A stretch of 33,616 nucleotides of DNA from Actinomycetota bacterium (GTDB lineage Bacteria; Actinomycetota; Thermoleophilia; BMS3ABIN01): NCBI GenBank assembly GCA_023489275.1, contig JAMDDD010000023.1, positions 1-33,616 of the forward strand, read 5' to 3'. Below, piece after piece: positions 17,589 to 25,253 of this stretch (position 1 is the first letter of the stretch; every line of letters starts with the position of its first letter). The notes under the pieces were generated by a model. It was not told the DNA's origin. It saw only the letters and a list, made by a program, of their open reading frames with translations, and made no database searches. Position numbers and translations under genes: made by a program.

Positions 17589-18926
17589 ATGAGTATCGTG
17601 AAAACCGCCCCGGTAAAGCAAACTGTCTCCCATAGGGCTTGGCTACGTGCTCAAGTTCAACCGTACCATCTGGCGGCTGGCGCGATAATTTTCAGCCTCG
17701 TCATCGCTGTTGTAGGTATGCCCGACCTCATAGCGGCGCACACCCGAGTATATTCTCCCCTGGTGCTGTGCCTTGTGTTGATATTCTGGGCCGGCATTGC
17801 CATGTTCCGACAGAGACGCCTTCACTTAAAACTGGCAGTCCTCGATTATGCACTTCTTGCTACGTTTGCATATTTTACGCTCAGAAACCTAAATGTTCAT
17901 ACCGCTACCAATACTATTTGCGGCATTGGTCTATTTTATCTGGCTTCTGAACTGGTTAGACGGCGGAAATTTATTAGAATCATTTTCGCGACTTTCACCT
18001 ATCTGGCCGCGACGGCGGCCGTATTTGGATTGTTTGAGTTGATCATTTTCAGGAATAATCTTGCCTCAGATTGGGGTATTGCCGATACTGATCCCCGGCA
18101 GGTTTTTCCCCGCATAGGTTCAACGCTTCTTCATCCCGTAGTATTCGGTGCTTTCCTGGCTATGGCATTACCGGTATGTGGTTATATTGGATTCACAGCT
18201 GGCAGCCGACGCATCAGGATTATTGGAATGGTATCCGTGATTCTTTGTTTACTGTCAACTTTATTCACCTTTGCCAAAGGTGGATGGCTGATCACATTTT
18301 TCATGGGCGCTGTATTTGTCTTCCTGCTTTTTCGAGATCATGATGTGAAAAAGCTCGCTTTTATGGCTGGGATGACAGTGGTTATCTTATTGCCTTTGTT
18401 TTTTCTCTGGCAGCCTGTTTCCGAGCAGACGATGTTAAGGATAAAGAGCAGCGTCCGTTCCCGAACTTATACGTGGAAGTATGCCTGGCGCGGCATCGCG
18501 CAGAATCCTTTGTTTGGCGTCGGCCAGGCGCAAGGTCCGATCGCGCTTGTCGACATGAGTGCTCTTCTGGAGAAGTATTATCACGATCATTCCACGCCCG
18601 CGGCGATTGACAATTATTATCTGGAATATCTTCTCGAAGAAGGAGCCGCCGGGTTTTTGCCATTCTTGCTATTTCTGGTTCTCTTGTTTTACCGGGGAGC
18701 CAGGGGCCTTTTCCGGCCGGCGCATAGCGGGATGCTGATTCCCGTCTTTGCGGGGCTGGCAGCCCTGTGCCTTGACGCCGTGACTTTTGACGCGCTCACC
18801 TGGTGGTCGCTGTTTATCTGTTTCTGGGTTTTTGCCGGCCTGCTAAATGGTCTGGCGGCGGAGGGGAGAGCGGAGGGTGAAACCGAAACGGTAAAGGGGA
18901 TAGCCGCCGCCGGCACCGAATTGTAA
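17589..18926 (+). CDS. O-antigen ligase/polymerase-like membrane protein, paralogue of 2575-3909
   Basis: A 445-residue membrane protein with about ten helices and a large loop. RSRTYTWKYAWRGIAQNPLFG and AAIDNYYLEYLLEEGAAGF match the Wzy_C arginine and D-N...E.G motifs. It is related across its length to the minus-strand protein at 2575-3909 and is a similar size; they share STLLHP.VFG, the IDN-YL box and a TFD...WW ending. Two members of one subfamily flanking the locus suggest duplication or distinct acceptors. ATG 17589 lies 66 bases after the phosphoglycosyl transferase gene and has no good ribosome binding site. The protein ends in a short Glu/Gly/Ala-rich tail. Confidence 0.82.
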   Translation: MSIVKTAPVKQTVSHRAWLRAQVQPYHLAAGAIIFSLVIAVVGMPDLIAAHTRVYSPLVLCLVLIFWAGIAMFRQRRLHLKLAVLDYALLATFAYFTLRNLNVHTATNTICGIGLFYLASELVRRRKFIRIIFATFTYLAATAAVFGLFELIIFRNNLASDWGIADTDPRQVFPRIGSTLLHPVVFGAFLAMALPVCGYIGFTAGSRRIRIIGMVSVILCLLSTLFTFAKGGWLITFFMGAVFVFLLFRDHDVKKLAFMAGMTVVILLPLFFLWQPVSEQTMLRIKSSVRSRTYTWKYAWRGIAQNPLFGVGQAQGPIALVDMSALLEKYYHDHSTPAAIDNYYLEYLLEEGAAGFLPFLLFLVLLFYRGARGLFRPAHSGMLIPVFAGLAALCLDAVTFDALTWWSLFICFWVFAGLLNGLAAEGRAEGETETVKGIAAAGTEL

Positions 18927-18972
18927 AGAAACGGGATTAGTCATAAAATCTTTTTTGACTTGGGGAGACTAT

Positions 18973-20910
18973 TTGGGACTGGCATGGCTAAAACAATTGA
19001 GGCGGCAGCAGCTGGCGGTTCTGGTCGACGCGTGCATCGTCATTAACGCCTATACCCTGGCGGCGCTGGTCCTGTTTGCCCGGTGGGCGCCGCTTGATTA
19101 TTACAACGAGCTGCTGCTATTCCTTCCTTTTGCCGTCGTTGTCCAGGGCTTCCTGAACCTCAAATTCGGGCTCTACCGTATCGTGGGACGCTACGCCGGG
19201 CTCAACCAGGCACTGAAAATAATCGGATCGGCGGCGGTGGCGATGCCGGTGCTGCTCCTGATCGGATTTTTTGTCATGCATTCATCCCCGCTCCGGGTGC
19301 TGGCGATGGTGCCGATCGGCGGCGCCGTCTCCTTTATTCTGATGTCGGGTGTGCGCTTTTATCCCCGCGTGTTTTACGAGCGCTCCCTGCGGGAGATCAG
19401 GCCGCGCGTGCGGCTGCTCGTGGTCGGGGCCGGCGAGGCCGGCGAGATGATCATCCGCAGCATCCAAAAAGACCCCAATATGGCGTTTGAAGCGGTGGCG
19501 ATCGTGGATGACAATCCTGACCTTCGCGGCATGGAGATTCACGGCGTGCCCATTTATGGACCCACCGGCCGGCTGGCGGAGGTTGTGGAGAAGCACGATG
19601 TGGATGAAGTTTTGATCGCGATGCCCAGCGTTTCCATGGCCGAGTTTCAGCGGATCGTCGATCTGGCGCAGCGCACCGGCAAAGCCGTCAAAACGGTCAG
19701 GCCGCTGCAGAGCACCCATCTGGGCAAGGTCGGCGTCGATAACATCAGCGAGGTCAGGATCGAGGATCTGCTCGGGCGCCAGCCGGTGCAGACCGATTAT
19801 TCACATATCAGAGACTTTATCAACGGGCAGACGGTCCTTGTCTCTGGGGCCGGCGGGTCGATCGGGTCGGAGCTGGTGAATCAAATCTGCCGTCACAATC
19901 CCGCCGGCATCATCCTGGTGGATCAGGACGAGTCATCGCTTTACCGCATCCACAAACAGCTCCGGCAGAGGTTTTTTGACAAACATCAGTTGCATGTTGC
20001 CGATATCCGCTCCGAGACGCGGATGGAAACATTATTTGAGCGTTACCGGCCGCAACTGGTTTTTCACGCGGCCGCTTACAAGCACGTGCCGCTGATGGAG
20101 GTGCAGCCGGACATGGCCGTGCTTAACAATGTCCGCGGCACGTTGAACCTGGCCCGAGTGTCGGGGATCTACGGCGCCCACCGCTTCGTCAATATTTCTA
20201 CCGACAAGGCCGTCGAGCCGGTTAACGTTATGGGCGCCACCAAGCATCTCGGGGAAAGGATCGTGGCCGAGCTGGAAGAGGTTTATCCCTCCACCCGGTA
20301 TTGCTCGGTGCGTTTCGGCAATGTTTTGGGGAGCCGCGGCAGCGTCCTGCCAATCTTCCGGGAGCAGATCGGCGAGGGAGGGCCGGTTACCGTCACCCAT
20401 CCCGAGATGACCCGTTACTTCATGCTCATTTCCGAGGCTGTTGATCTGGTGTTGCAGGCTTCGGCTTTCCCCGATAGGAACGCCGTTTACGTGCTGGACA
20501 TGGGCAAGCCGGTCCGGATCATCGATCTGGCAAACCAGATGATCGGAATGATGGGACAGGAAAAAAAGGTGGAAATAATTTTCACCGGGCTTAGGCCCGG
20601 CGAAAAGCTGCACGAACATCTGATCGCCAAGGACGAGGCGCATGAGGTTACCAGCCACCCGATGATCAGCCGGGTTATCACACCGCCTCTTGGCGGCGCC
20701 GTGCTGCCCGGACTCGACCCGCTGTTTTCTGCGGCGAGCCGGGGTGACCGGGAGCTGGTTAAAAACATGCTCAGGGAGCGGATCCCATCTTACATTCCCT
20801 TTGACTTGAAAAATGTGGGGATGACCGGCGGGGAGAATGATATGTCTGGTCTGGTTTACCCGGCGGACCGGCCGGAAAATCGTCAGGAGGAAGAGCTTCT
20901 CAGGGATTAA
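18973..20910 (+). CDS. FlaA1/CapD-type membrane nucleotide-sugar 4,6-dehydratase
   Basis: About 645 residues. Four membrane helices occupy roughly residues 12-130, then come a CoA-binding-like Rossmann domain (LLVVGAGEAGEMII) and a catalytic SDR domain with VLVSGAGGSIGSELV. The active-site block NISTDKAVEPVNVMGATK has Met where short SDRs have Tyr, as is normal for PglF/FlaA1/WbpM-type dehydratases. These convert UDP-GlcNAc to the 4-keto-6-deoxy sugar (or the 5-epimer), the substrate of DegT aminotransferases. The frame is open from TTG 18955, but GGGGAG at 18962-18967 sits five bases before TTG 18973, so I prefer the latter. The gene is markedly more GC-rich than the upstream operon. It converges on the TPR gene, four bases away. 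Confidence 0.92.
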   Translation: MGLAWLKQLRRQQLAVLVDACIVINAYTLAALVLFARWAPLDYYNELLLFLPFAVVVQGFLNLKFGLYRIVGRYAGLNQALKIIGSAAVAMPVLLLIGFFVMHSSPLRVLAMVPIGGAVSFILMSGVRFYPRVFYERSLREIRPRVRLLVVGAGEAGEMIIRSIQKDPNMAFEAVAIVDDNPDLRGMEIHGVPIYGPTGRLAEVVEKHDVDEVLIAMPSVSMAEFQRIVDLAQRTGKAVKTVRPLQSTHLGKVGVDNISEVRIEDLLGRQPVQTDYSHIRDFINGQTVLVSGAGGSIGSELVNQICRHNPAGIILVDQDESSLYRIHKQLRQRFFDKHQLHVADIRSETRMETLFERYRPQLVFHAAAYKHVPLMEVQPDMAVLNNVRGTLNLARVSGIYGAHRFVNISTDKAVEPVNVMGATKHLGERIVAELEEVYPSTRYCSVRFGNVLGSRGSVLPIFREQIGEGGPVTVTHPEMTRYFMLISEAVDLVLQASAFPDRNAVYVLDMGKPVRIIDLANQMIGMMGQEKKVEIIFTGLRPGEKLHEHLIAKDEAHEVTSHPMISRVITPPLGGAVLPGLDPLFSAASRGDRELVKNMLRERIPSYIPFDLKNVGMTGGENDMSGLVYPADRPENRQEEELLRD

Positions 20911-20914
20911 TCTC

Positions 20915-21514
20915 TCAAGGATTTGCTCCGGCCAGCGGCGGCAGCCCGCCTTCCTGGCGAAGCTCTTCGTCGTACGGGTTTAGCGATGACGCCTTGACGA
21001 AATCTCGGTGTGCCTGGGCCGGCATGTTCCAGTAGTCGCGCTCGTAGATCGCCAGCTGCTCCCAGGCGGCGTAATTAAGTGGTTCCATCCGGACCGCTTT
21101 TTGCAACGTCTTTCTTGCCTCGTCAGCATACCCGACCCGTTGCTGCGCCCCCGCCAGCACGAACATGCCTTCGATCGACAGCGGATTCCAGGAGGCGGCG
21201 CTCTCCGCGGTGTGCAGCGCATCGACCTGGTACCCCCGCTCGGCCTGCCGGAGTGATTTATCCCGCAAATAAGAGGAATACCAGGGAATAAACGCGAGGA
21301 TAACCGCTACGGCCGCCACGATTGAAATAATTATTTGGGCGGTTCGGGGGGAACGTTGCCGTCTCTGTTGCCGTAGATATGTACGCCTGGTCTCATTTTC
21401 CGCCGGGGTGATTGACTCCTGTTCCAGCGGGTTTTCTTCCCGGGAGCTAAAGTTTTTTATTTTGATGCCGTTAATCGCCATATCTTGCCATAATTCATTC
21501 CAGAAGAGCGGCAT
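20915..21514 (-). CDS. Membrane-anchored TPR protein
   Basis: About 199 residues from ATG 21514: a basic N-terminal part, one membrane helix at about 58-80, then an outside domain of two to three tetratricopeptide repeats (for example ESAASWNPLSIEGMFVLAGA and AVRMEPLNYAAWEQLA). Similar TPR tails are often fused to the C-terminus of O-antigen ligases, so this may be a separate partner of the ligase-like proteins here. The frame is open to TTG 21634 and also offers ATG 21481; none of the three has a convincing ribosome binding site. It converges with the dehydratase gene with a four-base gap and no visible terminator. The function is inferred from domain type and place only. Confidence 0.75.
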   Translation of the reverse strand: MPLFWNELWQDMAINGIKIKNFSSREENPLEQESITPAENETRRTYLRQQRRQRSPRTAQIIISIVAAVAVILAFIPWYSSYLRDKSLRQAERGYQVDALHTAESAASWNPLSIEGMFVLAGAQQRVGYADEARKTLQKAVRMEPLNYAAWEQLAIYERDYWNMPAQAHRDFVKASSLNPYDEELRQEGGLPPLAGANP

Positions 21515-21753
21515 ATGCCTGACGTTAAGAAATCCCTGCAGGATTATACAACTTACACCTCCCCGGCTGTTGAAAAATCGGCTGGCAACGGGCCTCTCTT
21601 TTACAGAGACCCTGGAATAATCAAGCAAAATCAAGTATTGATTTATTTTGGCAAATGAAATAAGTTACACAATCAGCGTCAGATGAAGGAAATTCGCGCC
21701 GCGCGGAGAATGGCATTACTTACGGGAATGTCTCACCCGGCCAATTTGTGCTT

Positions 21754-21771
21754 GCTTTATCTTGATAAAGC
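21754..21771. promoter_or_regulatory. Operator-like 18-bp palindrome
   Basis: GCTTTATC and GATAAAGC (8-bp arms, 2-base centre) form a near-perfect palindrome about 115 bases before the LPxTG gene. It has the size and symmetry of a dimeric repressor site. A weak promoter (TTGCTT 21753-21758, CATTAT 21777-21782, 18-base spacer) would enclose it. Confidence 0.35.
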
Positions 21772-21806
21772 GAATACATTATGCGTCAAGCAGGATAGCC
21801 AGCATT

Positions 21807-21828
21807 CATGTTGAATTTTTTCAACATG
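21807..21828 (+). promoter_or_regulatory. Perfect 9-bp hairpin in the probable leader of the LPxTG gene
   Basis: CATGTTGAA (21807-21815) pairs perfectly with TTCAACATG (21820-21828) around a TTTT loop, 57 bases before the start codon. No U-run follows, so it is not a normal terminator. It could be an mRNA 5' stabiliser or a second operator. Confidence 0.4.
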
Positions 21829-21885
21829 TTTGTGGTGTTTCCTAGAAGCAAAAGTTTATTAACAAATGTTTGAAGGAGTGATGTG

Positions 21886-22344
21886 ATGAAGCGTGTGGGA
21901 ACAGTGTTAATACTGAGCTTGGTCGTATTGCTGATCGTTTCGGGAACAGCATTGGCTGCGTGGCCGAGCGGATCATCGGGGGACCAGTATTCCGCCGTTA
22001 ACGCTGCCATGCTATCAGCAGCTGCGGGCGCGGGCATTAGTCCTGACACGTTCACCAACATCTACAATGATGCTGCCGCCGGCAACACCTCCGGCTTCAG
22101 CAGCTCGCAGGTAGCGGCGGCGTGCAAGGTCCTAGGCAGCCTGTCCTCGTATCAGTCGGTTCTGTCTGATTACACTACCGTTTACAACAACCTTGGCTGC
22201 GGCTCGATATCATCTTCGAGCACGAACTCAAGCAGCCTGCCCAGCACCGGTATTGCCATGGGCCTTTTGATTGGCTCGGGCCTGATCGGACTCGGCGCCG
22301 CATCGATGCTTTTGAGAAAATCACACTCACGTCATCAGCAATAG
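21886..22344 (+). CDS. Small secreted protein with LPxTG-type sortase signal
   Basis: A 152-residue exported protein. The signal peptide is residues 1-24 or so (basic MKR, hydrophobic core, TALA cleavage site). The mature part is rich in Ala, Ser, Asn and Tyr, with two cysteines (80 and 105) that could form a disulfide. The end has the three sortase parts in order: LPSTG at 118-122, a hydrophobic stretch at about 124-143 and a basic tail starting RK. It should be cleaved after Thr121 and joined to the cell wall. ATG 21886 has GGAG seven bases upstream; GTG 21883 is less likely. The gene stands alone with its own leader and terminator. I do not recognise the mature domain, and no sortase gene is in the window. 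Confidence 0.85.
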   Translation: MKRVGTVLILSLVVLLIVSGTALAAWPSGSSGDQYSAVNAAMLSAAAGAGISPDTFTNIYNDAAAGNTSGFSSSQVAAACKVLGSLSSYQSVLSDYTTVYNNLGCGSISSSSTNSSSLPSTGIAMGLLIGSGLIGLGAASMLLRKSHSRHQQ

Positions 22345-22365
22345 CGCGCGGATTTAATGAACAAT

Positions 22366-22400
22366 AATAGGGGCGCGGGCCTGAGGCCCGCGCCCCTATT
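22366..22400. terminator. Strong bidirectional terminator hairpin
   Basis: A perfect 16-bp stem with a TGA loop (22366-22381 with 22385-22400), AATAGGGG at one foot and CCCCTATT at the other. It lies between the convergent LPxTG gene and nrdJ, and would stop both. There is no long U-run, but stem strength and place make the role likely. Confidence 0.75.
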
Positions 22401-22447
22401 GCATCGCCGGCCGGTTTTTCTCCAAAGTCCACCATTCACCATCCGCT

Positions 22448-24556
22448 TTAATATTCGCAGTCAACTGCCGGACAGCCGCCGGCGAATTCGCTGCTGGCGC
22501 GCACGTGCTCGGTCTTTTCTCCTTCGATGACCTCCCCGGCCAGGTATAGCACCTGCTGCTCCTTGCTGCCGTACCGGTAGACCGTAATTCCCTTGCAGCC
22601 CAGATCATGGGCAAGCAGGAACGCGTCGTGCACCTCGTCGATGCCGGCGTCGCGGGGAAGGTTGATCGTCTTCGAGACCGCGTTGTCCACATGTTTCTGG
22701 AAGGCCGCCTGCATCCGTACGTGCCAGGGCGGCTCGATGTCAAGCGCCGTCCGGAATATGTCTTTGACATCTTGCGGAACCTCGTCAAAGCCCTGCACCG
22801 ATCCGGAACGGGCGATGCGCATCATCAGGTCTTCGCTGAAGAAGCCTCGCTCGCGCGCCACCTGCTCGAACTCCCTGTTTGTCTCCAGCAGGCGGGTTCC
22901 TTCCATCACATCACGGACAAATGAGATGGCAAACAGCGGTTCGATGCCGCTGCTGGCGCCGGCGATGACGCTGATGGTGCCGGTCGGGGCGATGGTTGTG
23001 ACGGTCGAATTCCGCATGGCCTTATAGCCGCGCTCCTCCCAGAGGCTGCCCGCGAAGTTGGGGAAGGAGCCGCGCCGCTCGCCGATTGCCGCGGACATGG
23101 CCAGCGCCCGCTCGTGGATAAACTTCATGATCTCCTCGCCTTTTGCGAGAGCCTCTTCCGAATCGTAACGGATCCCCATCCTGATCAGCGCTTGTGCAAA
23201 CCCCATCACGCCCAGGCCGATCTTGCGGTTGCCGTTCGTCATTTCGGCAATCTCCGGCAGCGGAAACCGGTTGGCGTCGATAACGTTGTCAAGAAAGTGA
23301 ACCGATGTGTCAACCAGGTCCGACAGCCGCGCCCAGTCCATTTCCCCGTCATGAACCAGCTTGGCCAGATCGATAGACCCCAGGTTGCATGACTCATAGG
23401 AAAGCAGCGGCTGCTCGCCGCACGGGTTTGTCGTTTCCATCGGTCCCAGCCGCGGCGTCGGGTTGACGGCGTTGATCCGGTCCAGAAAGATCATTCCGGG
23501 ATCGCCGGTGCGCCAGGCATTTCCAGCGATCGCCTCCATCACCGGGCGCCCCCGGAGCCTGCCGGTAACCCTGCCGTTGCGCGGATTGATCAGGTCGAAT
23601 TCGCCGTCATTCCGGACCGCTTCCATGAAAGCGTCGTCAGCGGCGACGGAAATGTTGAAATTGGTGAGGAAGCCCGGGCGCTGCTTGGCGCCGATAAACT
23701 CGAGGATGTCGGGATGGTGCACACTGAGTACGCCCATGTTGGCTCCCCGGCGGCGCCCTCCCTGCTTGACAACCTCGGTGCCGGCGTCAAAGACGCCGAT
23801 GAAGCTGACCGGGCCGGAGGCAATGCCTTTGGTGGAGCCGACGCGGTCTCCTTTCGGCCGCAGGTGTGAAAAAGAAAAGCCGGTCCCGCCGCCGGCCTGA
23901 TGGATAACGGCCATGTTCCGGACAGAATTAAAGATGCCGGTGATTGAATCCGGAACCGGCAGCACGAAACAGGCCGACAGCAGGCCCAGTTCCGTGCCGG
24001 CATTCATCAGGGTGGGGGAGTTGGGGATAAACTCTCCCGCCGCCATGATCCGGTAGAAGGTCTCCCCGGCCGCGGCGGCGTCATCGCCGTAGTCCGCATC
24101 GGGAGCGGCAACAAAACGGCCGACCCGTTTAAACAGCTGGCCCGGCGTCTCGATCACGTTGCCGGCGTCATCCTTGATCAGATACCGTTTTTTTAACACG
24201 GTGAGCGCGTTTAAAGGCATTTTCAGATCATCGTTCACCCCGAGAAACTGTTTGGCGGCGCGGACATCGGCGTGCCGCCGGCGGTAATTGATGTAGGCTT
24301 TGGCGACTTCGGCGTAACCACTACTGATAAGCGCATCCTCAACGACGTCCTGGATTTCTTCCACTGACGGCGATTCTTCCGGATAGCGTTTCTCAAGCTG
24401 CGAAATTGCCGCCGCCGCCAGTTTGGCCGACACGGCCCCGTCATGCTGGCCGACGGCCTCCACGGCGCTGGAAATGGCCCGCTGGATGCGCCCCGGATCG
24501 AACGGAACCAGCCTTCCTTCCCGGGTGCGGATCTGATTGGTTTTATGGTCTGGCAT
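22448..24556 (-). CDS. nrdJ: Adenosylcobalamin-dependent (class II) ribonucleoside-diphosphate reductase
   Basis: A 702-residue enzyme that makes deoxyribonucleotides, using adenosylcobalamin to form the radical. An ATP-cone occupies about 6-95. The barrel has Cys196 (GLLSACFVLP) and Cys390 (SYESCNLGS) as the redox pair, and NPCGEQ (377-382) with the thiyl-radical Cys379 and Glu381. TIAPTGTISVIAGASSGIEP is the phosphate-binding block typical of NrdJ. The C-terminus is short and ends GGCPAVDCEY, with two cysteines (695, 700) that probably relay electrons; the long zinc-binding tail of many NrdJ proteins is absent. ATG 24556 has GGAG seven bases upstream. I saw no cobalamin riboswitch or NrdR box in front of it. 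It works without oxygen, fitting an anaerobic or facultative host. Confidence 0.96.
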   Translation of the reverse strand: MPDHKTNQIRTREGRLVPFDPGRIQRAISSAVEAVGQHDGAVSAKLAAAAISQLEKRYPEESPSVEEIQDVVEDALISSGYAEVAKAYINYRRRHADVRAAKQFLGVNDDLKMPLNALTVLKKRYLIKDDAGNVIETPGQLFKRVGRFVAAPDADYGDDAAAAGETFYRIMAAGEFIPNSPTLMNAGTELGLLSACFVLPVPDSITGIFNSVRNMAVIHQAGGGTGFSFSHLRPKGDRVGSTKGIASGPVSFIGVFDAGTEVVKQGGRRRGANMGVLSVHHPDILEFIGAKQRPGFLTNFNISVAADDAFMEAVRNDGEFDLINPRNGRVTGRLRGRPVMEAIAGNAWRTGDPGMIFLDRINAVNPTPRLGPMETTNPCGEQPLLSYESCNLGSIDLAKLVHDGEMDWARLSDLVDTSVHFLDNVIDANRFPLPEIAEMTNGNRKIGLGVMGFAQALIRMGIRYDSEEALAKGEEIMKFIHERALAMSAAIGERRGSFPNFAGSLWEERGYKAMRNSTVTTIAPTGTISVIAGASSGIEPLFAISFVRDVMEGTRLLETNREFEQVARERGFFSEDLMMRIARSGSVQGFDEVPQDVKDIFRTALDIEPPWHVRMQAAFQKHVDNAVSKTINLPRDAGIDEVHDAFLLAHDLGCKGITVYRYGSKEQQVLYLAGEVIEGEKTEHVRASSEFAGGCPAVDCEY

Positions 24557-24634
24557 GGGTTAACTCCGGGGAAGGAACGAAAAAGACATTATCAATTCTT
24601 CTACCCCTCTGCAGATTTATTGAACCGGAATATC

Positions 24635-24664
24635 TTGCCCGGCGAACCGTAAACGCAGTACAAT
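24635..24664 (+). promoter_or_regulatory. Putative promoter of the cysteine-rich gene
   Basis: TTGCCC (24635-24640), an 18-base spacer and TACAAT (24659-24664) lie in the divergent gap after the nrdJ start, giving a leader of about 80 bases. The match is 4/6 and 5/6, so the call is tentative. Confidence 0.35.
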
Positions 24665-24750
24665 ACTCGAAGTTAGAGTTGATCGGCCGTTCGGGTTCAC
24701 GTGGCAGGCACGGAAATGGGCCGGGACGGTTTTTAGATGGAAAGGTGCTC

Positions 24751-25140
24751 ATGTCTTTATTTTTGGAACTCTCCGAAGAACTGGAGTGCAGCGGTTGCGA
24801 AGTGCTCTGCGAGAAGGTTATCTATCCCGCGAATTGTTTTGAATCCGGCTGCAAATACATTTACTCTTATGATGAAGGTGAGTCAACCTATTTTGGTTGT
24901 CTCTACAAGATATTCGGGGTAGAGATCAATCTCGACGGCTTCCGGGAGCTTGAGAAGCGCAAGGGCGGCTTCGGCGCGGTCAAAGTCATGCGCCCGCCGC
25001 TGGAACGGTGCAGCGTCTCCGTGGAGAAGGCTTATAACCGGGAACGTGGCGGAAATTGTCACCAGGCGCTGGTTGACCGCTATTCTCAGGAGGCCGGCGA
25101 GGCGGGAAAAGTCTCCACGAGCGCGCCTCACAAGCGGTAA
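24751..25140 (+). CDS. Cysteine-rich protein of unknown function
   Basis: A 129-residue soluble protein with no signal peptide. It has eight cysteines at 13, 16, 20, 29, 34, 50, 87 and 103; the first three form C-x2-C-x3-C, as in iron-sulfur or zinc proteins. The middle is acidic and aromatic, and the end is polar and probably disordered. ATG 24751 is well supported by GGAAAGG upstream; the frame runs back to 24406 but that part is antisense to nrdJ and reads as shadow. It is divergent from nrdJ and followed by a hairpin at 25150, so it is likely its own unit. I do not recognise the family. A metal- or cluster-binding role is inference from cysteine spacing. Confidence 0.7.
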   Translation: MSLFLELSEELECSGCEVLCEKVIYPANCFESGCKYIYSYDEGESTYFGCLYKIFGVEINLDGFRELEKRKGGFGAVKVMRPPLERCSVSVEKAYNRERGGNCHQALVDRYSQEAGEAGKVSTSAPHKR

Positions 25141-25149
25141 CTATGTCAA

Positions 25150-25170
25150 GCAGGTAGTTTGACTACCTGC
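25150..25170 (+). terminator. Terminator-like hairpin after the cysteine-rich gene
   Basis: GCAGGTAG (25150-25157) and CTACCTGC (25163-25170) form a perfect 8-bp stem with a 5-base loop, ten bases after the stop. No U-run follows, so factor-assisted termination would be needed. Confidence 0.45.
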
Positions 25171-25253
25171 CGGCGCTTTCCAGCGCGGCGTTTCCGAGTT
25201 TCCCGTCGTCCTTTTTAAGGGTTGAGAAACGTTGCCTGAACATCCGGTATTTC

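Noticed and set aside
20032-20658. A 208-codon open frame on the minus strand within the dehydratase gene
   Set aside because: It is antisense to the conserved SDR domain and rich in His and Gln; a shadow frame.
24406-24750. Upstream extension of the cysteine-rich reading frame
   Set aside because: It overlaps the nrdJ start region in antisense and reads as Pro/Arg-rich shadow; ATG 24751 has its own good ribosome binding site.
24557-24750. Cobalamin riboswitch or NrdR box for nrdJ
   Set aside because: I found neither the B12-box core nor the paired NrdR palindromes in the gap.
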